Positions 26,883-33,666 of a stretch of DNA of 64,000 nucleotides are shown piece by piece. A program made the translations under genes and the position numbers. A model generated the notes under the pieces. That model did not search any database. It was given only the letters and a program-made list of their open reading frames with translations, and was not told where the DNA came from. Each line of letters begins with the position of its first letter. Within the stretch, counting starts at the first letter, position 1. Origin of the DNA: Mycobacterium sp. 1245805.9 (GTDB taxonomy: Bacteria > Actinomycetota > Actinomycetes > Mycobacteriales > Mycobacteriaceae); contig NZ_LZKR01000029.1 in assembly GCF_001672915.1 (NCBI RefSeq), positions 62,001 through 126,000 of the forward strand, read 5' to 3'.

Positions 26883-28076
26883 GTGCCCACTACTACGGTT
26901 CCTTTGCACTCACCGGACTTCTACGCCGGCGATCCCTACCCGACCTACCGCGAACTTCGCAACACAACGCCCGTCGTCTGGAACGATGTCACGAACTTCT
27001 GGGCGCTGTTGAAGTACGAGGACATCCGTTACGTGTCCGGTCACCCGTTGACTTTCTCCTCGACGAAGGGCATCTCGATCCCGGATCCCGCCCAGCCCGA
27101 ACCCGTTCAGGAGGGAAACCTGATCTTCACCGATCCGCCGCGCCACCGGCAGCTCCGCAAGCTGATCAACTCCGGCTTCACCCGCCGCCAGGTGCAGTTG
27201 CTGGAGCCCAAGGTGCGCCAGATCGTGAAGGGCATCGTGGACAGTGTCGACACATCGCGGGAGTACGAGTTCGCAGAGGAAATCGCCGCACCGCTTCCCA
27301 CCCGGCTGATCGCCGAAATGCTCGGTGCACCACCCGAAGACTGGGAGCAGTTCCGCAGCTGGTCAGACGCCGCAGTTGGCACTGCGGACCCCGACATCGA
27401 ACTGGACTCGGTAGTCGCACTCGGTGAGCTCTACGAGTACTTCACCAAGCTCATCGCTGCACGGCGAACCGGCAAGGTCAGTGGGCAGGACGACTTGCTG
27501 AGCATTTTGGCTGCGGCCGAGGTAGACGGTGAGCAACTCACCGACGCCGATCTACTCAACTTCTCCTTCTTGCTCTTGGTCGCCGGCAACGAGACGACTC
27601 GCAACCTCATCGCACTGGGCACGTTGGCGTTGATCGACCATCCCGATCAGTTCGCCCTGCTGCGGTCGGACCCTTCTCTGCTGCCCGGCGCGGTCGAGGA
27701 GATGCTGCGATTCACCAGCCCGGTCACCCATATGGCCCGCTGCGCCACCCAGGACGTGGAGATCCGCGGCCAACAGATCAAGGCCGGCGACACCGTCGTC
27801 ATGCTCTACGGCGCCGCCAACCGCGACGAAGAGATCTTCGGCCCGACGTCCGAAGATTTCGACATCACGCGGAACCCCAACCCGCACATCGCGTTCGGTG
27901 CCGGTGAGCACGCCTGTCTGGGCGCCCAGCTCGCCCGGTTGGAGGCCAGGGTGATGTTCGAGGTGCTGCTGGGCACATATCCGACGATCGAACTCACCGG
28001 TGACGTGTCACGCCTGCGGGCCACCATGGTGCCCGGGGTGAAACGCATGCCGATTCGACTGGGAACGGGCAATTGA
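26883..28076 (+). CDS. Cytochrome P450, first gene of igr-like operon
   Basis: A 397-residue P450 starting at GTG 26883. The I-helix is LLVAGNETTRN (about residue 230), the ExxR is EEMLR (about 279), and the heme loop is FGAGEHACLG with the Cys ligand (about 340). The phrase AGNETTRN and the block RNPNPH before the heme loop recall CYP125/CYP142 steroid side-chain hydroxylases. It occupies the position of cyp125 before the fadE genes in the cholesterol igr operon. It probably hydroxylates a terminal methyl of a hydrophobic substrate. It overlaps the acyl-CoA dehydrogenase by one base (TGATG). Confidence 0.88.
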   Translation: MPTTTVPLHSPDFYAGDPYPTYRELRNTTPVVWNDVTNFWALLKYEDIRYVSGHPLTFSSTKGISIPDPAQPEPVQEGNLIFTDPPRHRQLRKLINSGFTRRQVQLLEPKVRQIVKGIVDSVDTSREYEFAEEIAAPLPTRLIAEMLGAPPEDWEQFRSWSDAAVGTADPDIELDSVVALGELYEYFTKLIAARRTGKVSGQDDLLSILAAAEVDGEQLTDADLLNFSFLLLVAGNETTRNLIALGTLALIDHPDQFALLRSDPSLLPGAVEEMLRFTSPVTHMARCATQDVEIRGQQIKAGDTVVMLYGAANRDEEIFGPTSEDFDITRNPNPHIAFGAGEHACLGAQLARLEARVMFEVLLGTYPTIELTGDVSRLRATMVPGVKRMPIRLGTGN

Positions 28077-29278
28077 TGGACTTCGACTACACACCTCAAC
28101 AGGAACAGCTCCGCAAGGACTACCGCACCCGCCTCGAGGCGGTGATGACCCCCGAGCGCCGCGCCGCTGTAGCCAACCTGCTCGAGGGAGGCCCCGCGAT
28201 CGCCGAATGCCGGCGCGCGCTCGGCGAAGCCGGCCTGCTCGGCGTCGCCTGGCCAGTCGAATACGGCGGCGGCGGACTGACAGCGCTGGAGCAATACATC
28301 TTTTCGGAAGAGGCGCGCCGGGTCAACGCGCCGTTGCCAATGATCACCCTGAACACGGTGGGCCCCACGCTCATTCAGTACGGAACCGAGGAGCAGAAGA
28401 CCAAGTTCCTCCCCGCAATTCTCAAGGGAACTGTTGAATTCGCGATCGGCTACTCGGAGCCGGGCGCGGGAAGCGATCTCGCGTCACTGCGCACCACCGC
28501 AGTGCGCGACGGCGACGAGTTCGTCATCAACGGCTCGAAGATGTTCACCAGCGGCGCCGAGTTCGCCGACTACATCTGGTTGGCTGCACGCACCGATCCA
28601 ACTGCCAAGAAGCACAAGGGCATCACGCTTTTCATCGTGCCGACCGACTCACCAGGATTCTCGTGGAAGCCGCTGCACACGATGCCGGGCGTGTCCACCT
28701 ACTACACGTTCTACGACGATGTCCGGGTGCCCGAAAGTGCGATCGTGCTCGGCGAAAACCAAGGCTGGACCTTGGTCACCAACCAGCTCAACCTGGAACG
28801 CGCCGCCTTGGGCAACCTCGGCGCGCTGGAGCCGTTGTTCACGAAGACCCTCAAATGGGCATCGACGACGCCGCTCGACGACGGGTTTGTCATCGACAAG
28901 CCCTGGGTGCAGCAGGCTCTCGCCCGGGTGGAAGCGCAAGTCGCCGCCTACCGGCTGCTGAACCTGCGGGTGAACACGACGATGAGTTCTGGCGCGCTCG
29001 GCATGGGTGAGGCCTCCGCTACAAAAGTATTCGGCACCGAACTCACCCAGCAGGTCGCCCGCGAACTACTCGAAGTCGTGGGTCAGGCCGGCGTTCGGAA
29101 GGGCTCGGCGGCTCCCCTCAAGGGCGAGCTGGAGAGCGCATACCGCATGGCGGTCATCAACACATTCGGCGGCGGAGCCAACGAGCTTCAACGCGACATC
29201 ATCGCTATGGCCGGTCTCGGGATGCCGCGCGCACCCCGGGACATGCGAGCCAGCGCATCGGAGAAAGGAAGCTCGTGA
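28076..29278 (+). CDS. Acyl-CoA dehydrogenase, ChsE2/FadE29-like subunit
   Basis: A 400-residue acyl-CoA dehydrogenase. The start is ATG 28076, with a TTG three bases earlier as an alternative. GYSEPGAGSDLASL (about residue 125) and LNLERAALGN (about 240) are present; the latter Glu is the base position of the FadE29 group. GGANELQRDIIAMAGLGMPR ends the protein. With the 369-residue subunit at 30258 it should form an alpha2beta2 enzyme that desaturates a short branched side-chain CoA ester. In the cholesterol operon the two subunit genes are adjacent; here two genes lie between them. Confidence 0.86.
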   Translation: MDFDYTPQQEQLRKDYRTRLEAVMTPERRAAVANLLEGGPAIAECRRALGEAGLLGVAWPVEYGGGGLTALEQYIFSEEARRVNAPLPMITLNTVGPTLIQYGTEEQKTKFLPAILKGTVEFAIGYSEPGAGSDLASLRTTAVRDGDEFVINGSKMFTSGAEFADYIWLAARTDPTAKKHKGITLFIVPTDSPGFSWKPLHTMPGVSTYYTFYDDVRVPESAIVLGENQGWTLVTNQLNLERAALGNLGALEPLFTKTLKWASTTPLDDGFVIDKPWVQQALARVEAQVAAYRLLNLRVNTTMSSGALGMGEASATKVFGTELTQQVARELLEVVGQAGVRKGSAAPLKGELESAYRMAVINTFGGGANELQRDIIAMAGLGMPRAPRDMRASASEKGSS

Positions 29279-29823
29279 CCGAGACAACGAAGGACGAACT
29301 GCGCGAACGCCTCGATGCGCTCATCGGCCAACCCATCAGCTCCGGACAGCCGGTCAAGGCGCCAGATCCCGTGAATGCGGCCATGATCCGACACTGGGCT
29401 TACGCGTTGGACGATATGAACCCGGCGTATCTGGATCCGGAGTTCGCGGCCTCCTCCCGCTACGGCGGCCTCGTCTCGCCTCCGGTGATGCTGCAGTCGT
29501 GGACCATGGCGCCACCCAAACTTGTCGGCATCCACGAGCGAGGTGGAGTCCCGGTCGAACTCAAGGAAAATCCGCTCCAGTTCCTCACCGATGCCGGCTA
29601 CACGGGCACGGTCGCCACCAACTCCGAGTTCGAGATCGAGCGATACCCGCGCGTCGGCGACGACATCACGGCCGAAACTGTTTTCGAGACAATCTCCGAC
29701 GAGAAGAAGACGGCGATGGGTATGGGCTACTTCGTCACCTGGATCACGACCTATCGGGATCAGAACGGTGAAGTGATCGGCCGCCAGCGGTTCCGCACCC
29801 TGCGATTCAAGACGGGAAACTGA
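29275..29823 (+). CDS. MaoC-like protein equal to the N-terminal half of ChsH2
   Basis: A 182-residue hot-dog protein starting at GTG 29275 (GTGA overlap). WAYALDDMNPAYLDPEF and RYGGLVSPPVMLQSWTM (about residues 39-75) belong to the MaoC N-terminal dehydratase family. The protein ends where the DUF35 gene begins, and the two together (182 + 137 residues) equal the length and domain order of ChsH2 of the cholesterol pathway, which is one MaoC-DUF35 chain. It probably pairs with the ChsH1-like protein at 31364 to hydrate the enoyl-CoA. Confidence 0.82.
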   Translation: MTETTKDELRERLDALIGQPISSGQPVKAPDPVNAAMIRHWAYALDDMNPAYLDPEFAASSRYGGLVSPPVMLQSWTMAPPKLVGIHERGGVPVELKENPLQFLTDAGYTGTVATNSEFEIERYPRVGDDITAETVFETISDEKKTAMGMGYFVTWITTYRDQNGEVIGRQRFRTLRFKTGN

Positions 29824-30236
29824 TGGCCACCAGACTCGCTCCATCGATCAGCCCCGACACCGAATTCTTCTGGTCGGGCCTGAAGGACCACAAGCTGCTG
29901 ATCCAGCGGTGCGAGGACTGCAATACGTTGCGCGTGCCGCCTCGGCCGATGTGCGGACACTGTCAGTCCCTGAACTGGGGTTCCGTCGAATCGACCGGGC
30001 GTGGCGTTGTTTACAGCTTCGTAATGCCGCAATATCCGCCGCTGCCCTTCCTCCAGTATCCGTATGTGGTGGCGCTGATCGAACTCGACGAAGGCGTGCG
30101 CATCGTCTCAAACCTCTGCGACATCGAGCCCGAGGCAATCGAGGTGGGGCTTCCCGTTGAGGTCTTCTACGAAAAGTTCGAAGCAATCCCGAGCGGTGAG
30201 GAACTGGTTCTGCACCAGTTCCGGCCGGCGCGCTGA
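29823..30236 (+). CDS. DUF35 protein equal to the C-terminal domain of ChsH2, as a separate gene
   Basis: A 137-residue protein whose ATG overlaps the MaoC stop (TGATG). The zinc ribbon has CEDC and CGHC (about residues 30-46). The OB-fold strand YVVALIELDEGVR follows. In the cholesterol pathway this domain of ChsH2 holds the Ltp2 aldolase. Here it is not fused, so it may exchange between the hydratase and the aldolase encoded at 31813. The sequence around the junction shows a clean stop and start rather than a frameshift. Confidence 0.84.
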   Translation: MATRLAPSISPDTEFFWSGLKDHKLLIQRCEDCNTLRVPPRPMCGHCQSLNWGSVESTGRGVVYSFVMPQYPPLPFLQYPYVVALIELDEGVRIVSNLCDIEPEAIEVGLPVEVFYEKFEAIPSGEELVLHQFRPAR

Positions 30237-30257
30237 CCCATAAGGAATTAGGCGAGT

Positions 30258-31367
30258 ATGGACTTTTCCTTCACCGAAGAACAAGAGACAGTCGGCAAGG
30301 TGGCGCGCCAGCTCTTCGAGCACCGCGCCACCCCCGAACACCTTGCCGACCTGGAATCCGGCGAGGTCCGCTTCGACGAAGCGCTGTGGCGCGAGTTGGC
30401 ATCCTCGGACTTGCTGGGCATCGCGCTGCCCGAGTCCGTTGGCGGCAGTGGCGGCGGCTTCCTCGAGCTCGGCGTGCTGCTCGTCGAGGTCGGCTGGAGC
30501 GTTGCGCCCGTCCCCGTCTACGCGACCCTCGTCCTCGGCGCGGATACAATTGCGCGGCACGGTAATTCGACAATTCAGCAGCGTTACCTGTCAAAAGTCG
30601 TGGACGGCAGTGCGATTCTGACCGCCGCACTCGCCGAGCCGGGCAACTCGGATCCGACCACGCCGCGCACCACCGCACGCGCAGATGGTGACGCTTGGAT
30701 CCTGGACGGCACAAAAGAACTCGTACCCGCCGCTCAGCTTGCCGACGCCATAGTGGTTTCGGCGCTCGCCGACGACGGACCTGGACTATTCATCGTCGAG
30801 GCGGCGACCGCCGGGGTGACCGTCACGCCGGCGACTACCACCAACGGTGAACCCTACGCGGACGTCGAACTCACCGGCGCCGTCGCACAGCGGCTCAACA
30901 ACACCGGCGGCGCGGACGCAATCGGTTCCCTCTACACCAGGGCGCTCGTCGGGCTGTGCGCGATGCAGGTCGGCGTGGCCGAACGGGCGCTGAAGTTCGC
31001 CGCTTCCTACACCAGCGAACGCGAGCAATTCGGCAGGCCGATCGGCTCGTTCCAGGCGGTGCAGCAGCGGCTGGCCGATGCCTTCATCGACGTCGAGGCG
31101 ATCCGCTGGACCACCTGGCACGCGGCCTGGCTGATCGATGAGGGCCGGCCAGCGAGCCGCGAAGCGGCGATCGCCAAGTTCTGGGCCGCCGAGGCCGGCG
31201 CTCGGGTCGTCGCATCGGCCCAGCAGGTACACGGCGGGATGGGCATCGACGTCACCTACCCGCTCCACCGCTATTTCCTATGGGCCAAGCAAATCGAGCT
31301 TTCGCTCGGCTCTGCCTCCCAACAACTCGCCCGCCTCGGCGCCGCATACCCGGAAGGAAGCAAATGA
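30258..31367 (+). CDS. Acyl-CoA dehydrogenase, ChsE1/FadE28-like subunit
   Basis: A 369-residue acyl-CoA dehydrogenase homologue. TSEREQFGRPIGSFQAVQQR (about residue 255) and VHGGMGIDVTYPLHRYFLWAK (about 325) mark the FAD-contacting C-domain. The middle domain is reduced and no base Glu is visible, as in ChsE1. It is the natural partner of the 28076 product. The gene lies 21 bases after the DUF35 gene and overlaps the ChsH1-like gene by four bases (ATGA). Confidence 0.85.
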   Translation: MDFSFTEEQETVGKVARQLFEHRATPEHLADLESGEVRFDEALWRELASSDLLGIALPESVGGSGGGFLELGVLLVEVGWSVAPVPVYATLVLGADTIARHGNSTIQQRYLSKVVDGSAILTAALAEPGNSDPTTPRTTARADGDAWILDGTKELVPAAQLADAIVVSALADDGPGLFIVEAATAGVTVTPATTTNGEPYADVELTGAVAQRLNNTGGADAIGSLYTRALVGLCAMQVGVAERALKFAASYTSEREQFGRPIGSFQAVQQRLADAFIDVEAIRWTTWHAAWLIDEGRPASREAAIAKFWAAEAGARVVASAQQVHGGMGIDVTYPLHRYFLWAKQIELSLGSASQQLARLGAAYPEGSK

Positions 31368-31816
31368 CCTCCACCGTCGACCGCACCACCACACGGGCGT
31401 GGAACTCCATCAACGTGGGCGACGAAGTCACCCCAATGGACGTACCGGTGACCACCACGCTGATCGTTGCCGGCGCCATCGCATCACGCGACTACATGCC
31501 GGTACACCACGACCGCGACTTCGCCAATTCTCAAGGCTCCAAAGACATTTTCATGAATATCCTGACGACCAACGGGCTATGTGTGAAGTTCTTGCACGAC
31601 TGGGCGGGCCCCGAGGCGATGATCAAGAAGCTGTCCATTCGACTCGGCGTACCGGCCTACCCGAATGACCCGCTGCGCTTCACGGGTTCCGTCACGGACA
31701 AATCATCGGCCGACGGGGAAGGCCTTGTCGAGGTCACCTTCAAGGGCACCAACAGCCTGGGCGACCACGTCTCGGGAACCGCGGTGCTCAGCCTGCTCCA
31801 GGGTGTGGATGCATGA
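31364..31816 (+). CDS. ChsH1-like MaoC hydratase subunit
   Basis: A 150-residue hot-dog protein starting at ATG 31364 (ATGA overlap). Its centre, with ASRDYMPVHHDRDFA, GSKDIFMNILTTNG and HDWAGPEAMI, follows the wording of ChsH1 (Rv3541c) of the cholesterol side-chain pathway. The Asp/His-rich VHHDRD block is the likely active site. A longer frame from 31280 overlaps the dehydrogenase and was not chosen. It should form a heterodimer with the 29275 product. Confidence 0.86.
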   Translation: MTSTVDRTTTRAWNSINVGDEVTPMDVPVTTTLIVAGAIASRDYMPVHHDRDFANSQGSKDIFMNILTTNGLCVKFLHDWAGPEAMIKKLSIRLGVPAYPNDPLRFTGSVTDKSSADGEGLVEVTFKGTNSLGDHVSGTAVLSLLQGVDA

Positions 31817-32982
31817 GCGACGGTATCGGCGGCAAAACCGCCCTCGTCGGAATCGGGCAAACCGAATTCTCCAAGGAATCTGGCCGCACCGAGATGCAGC
31901 TTGCCTGCGAAGCGGTATTGGCGGCGATCCGCGACGCCGGCCTGAAGCCCGCCGACATCGACGGCATGGTCACATTCAGCGTCGACGAGAACGAGGAAAT
32001 CGAGGTCGCCCGTAACGTCGGAATTCGCGACCTGACCTTCTTCACCAGAGTCCCGCACGGTGGCGGTGCGGCCGCCGGAACCGTAATGCAGGCCGCGATG
32101 GCGGTCGCGACGGGCGTTGCGGAGGCGGTCGTCTGCTACCGCGCCTTCAACGAGCGCTCCGGCTTTCGTTTCGGGGGTGCCGGCCGCCAACCGGGCGTGA
32201 CGCCGTTGTGGATGGCGCCCTATGCCCCGTTCGGCTTCATGACGCCCGCGGCCTGGGTCGCATTGCATGCGCAACGCTACATGACGGCGTACGGGGTCAG
32301 TAACGCCGATTTTGGCAAGATCTCCGTCATCGACCGCAAGCATGCCGCGAAGAACCCGGACGCGTGGTTCTACGGCAAGCCGATAACCATTGAGCAGCAC
32401 CAGCAATCGCGCTGGATCATCGAGCCGGTGCTCAGGCTGCTCGACTGCTGCCAGGAAAGCGATGGTGGTGTTGCGATGGTGGTGACAAGCCTCGAGCGAG
32501 CGCGAGACTTGGCCAAACCGCCCGCAGTCATCACCGCCGCAGCGCAGGGCGCCGCCTACGACGGCGAAGTGATGACCAGCTACTACCGCGAGGACATCAC
32601 GGGCCTGCCCGAGATGGGTGTCGTCGGCGACAAGCTCTGGCGCGACTCCGGCCTTAAACCGCAAGATATTTCGACCGCCTTCCTCTACGACCACTTCACA
32701 CCCTTCGTCTTCACCCAGCTCGAGGAACTGGGATTCTGCGGGCGCGGGGAAGCCAAGGACTTCGTTTCAGTCGACGAGTTGTCGCTCGGGGGCCGGATGC
32801 CGATCAACACCAACGGTGGCCTGCTCGGCGAGGCATACATCCACGGCATGAACGGCATCACCGAGGGCGTCCGTCAGGTGCGCGGCACCTCGCACAACCA
32901 GGTCGACAACGTCGAACACGTGCTCGTCACGTCCGGCACGGGCGTTCCGACGAGCGGTCTGATTCTCGCGCCGGATCGCTGA
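31813..32982 (+). CDS. Ltp2-like thiolase-fold aldolase
   Basis: A 389-residue thiolase-superfamily protein starting at ATG 31813 (ATGA overlap). The opening IGQTEFSKESGR, the segment RVPHGGGAAAGTVMQAAMAVATG in place of the acylating Cys loop, FLYDHFTPFVFTQLEELGF (about residue 293) and GGLLGEAYIHGMNG (about 335) fit the Ltp/SCP2 group that cleaves beta-hydroxyacyl-CoA by retro-aldol reaction. The catalytic Cys of true thiolases is not seen. In the cholesterol pathway Ltp2 releases propionyl-CoA from the 22-hydroxy side chain; a similar cleavage is expected here for an unknown ring or chain. Confidence 0.85.
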   Translation: MSDGIGGKTALVGIGQTEFSKESGRTEMQLACEAVLAAIRDAGLKPADIDGMVTFSVDENEEIEVARNVGIRDLTFFTRVPHGGGAAAGTVMQAAMAVATGVAEAVVCYRAFNERSGFRFGGAGRQPGVTPLWMAPYAPFGFMTPAAWVALHAQRYMTAYGVSNADFGKISVIDRKHAAKNPDAWFYGKPITIEQHQQSRWIIEPVLRLLDCCQESDGGVAMVVTSLERARDLAKPPAVITAAAQGAAYDGEVMTSYYREDITGLPEMGVVGDKLWRDSGLKPQDISTAFLYDHFTPFVFTQLEELGFCGRGEAKDFVSVDELSLGGRMPINTNGGLLGEAYIHGMNGITEGVRQVRGTSHNQVDNVEHVLVTSGTGVPTSGLILAPDR

Positions 32983-33005
32983 GTTCGCCGATGCAAGGGA
33001 GCCTG

Positions 33006-33602
33006 ATGACCCGCGCGACCGCCGTCGACACCCGCGCGCTGCTCATCTCTGCCGCCTTCACCTGCTTCCGAACGCACGGGCTGCGAAAGACGACGATCGT
33101 CGACATCGCTCGGGCCGCGGAGGTGTCCAGGAGCACGTTCTACGAGTACTTCCGGGACAAGGAAACAATTGTCGAGGCCTGTGCGGAGGCGGCGTCGCAG
33201 GGCTTCTACCGCAAGCTGGCCAGGGCAATCGAGCGCGACGGCGGAAGCACCCTCGAGGACAAACTGGTCCGGGCAGGCGTTTTCGTCACCCAGGCCCGCC
33301 GACTAGTGGAATCCGAGTTGTATTTCGACCAAGAACAAGTCGACCTGATGTTGACGAAGAATGCGGCGACGCTCCTCCGCGAATGTGGCGAATTTCTCGC
33401 GCCGTACATTTCGGCCGCGAGACTGACCGGTGAGGTGCGCAGCGATCTCGACATTCGGTCGGCATCGGAGTGGTTTGCGCGAATCTTGTTCTCGTTGTTC
33501 ACCACTCCGTCGCCGTATCACGGCGCTAACGACGTCGCGGTGGGCGACTTCGTCCGCGCGTATGTCGTGCGAGGATTCGTCCATGACCGACGCAAGAGGT
33601 AG
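33006..33602 (+). CDS. TetR-family transcriptional regulator
   Basis: A 198-residue TetR regulator. The start is ATG 33006 with AAGGGA upstream; an in-frame ATG at 32991 is possible. The helix-turn-helix is KTTIVDIARAAEVSRSTFYEYF (about residues 30-50). The ligand domain has no recognisable specificity. It follows the Ltp2-like gene by 23 bases and is probably in the same transcript, which would make it an auto-regulated controller acting at the operator 26828-26852. Confidence 0.83.
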   Translation: MTRATAVDTRALLISAAFTCFRTHGLRKTTIVDIARAAEVSRSTFYEYFRDKETIVEACAEAASQGFYRKLARAIERDGGSTLEDKLVRAGVFVTQARRLVESELYFDQEQVDLMLTKNAATLLRECGEFLAPYISAARLTGEVRSDLDIRSASEWFARILFSLFTTPSPYHGANDVAVGDFVRAYVVRGFVHDRRKR

Positions 33603-33605
33603 CAG

Positions 33606-33640
33606 CGGGTCAAGATCGCTTGAGGTCGTAACTAGACCCG
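33606..33640. terminator. Possible bidirectional terminator hairpins between convergent genes
   Basis: Between the TetR stop (33602) and the MmpL stop (33667) lie two alternative stems: TCAAG-ATCG-CTTGA (33610-33623) and CGGGTC/GACCCG (33606-33611 and 33635-33640). There is no T-run. The position between convergent genes is the main support. Confidence 0.3.
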
Positions 33641-33666
33641 ACTGGTGCGATCGACTGAATTGGACC

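Noticed and set aside
33610..33623. TCAAG-ATCG-CTTGA as a KstR2 site
   Set aside because: The KstR2 motif has CAAG and CTTG two bases apart; here they are four apart and lie between two convergent gene ends, so a terminator is more likely.
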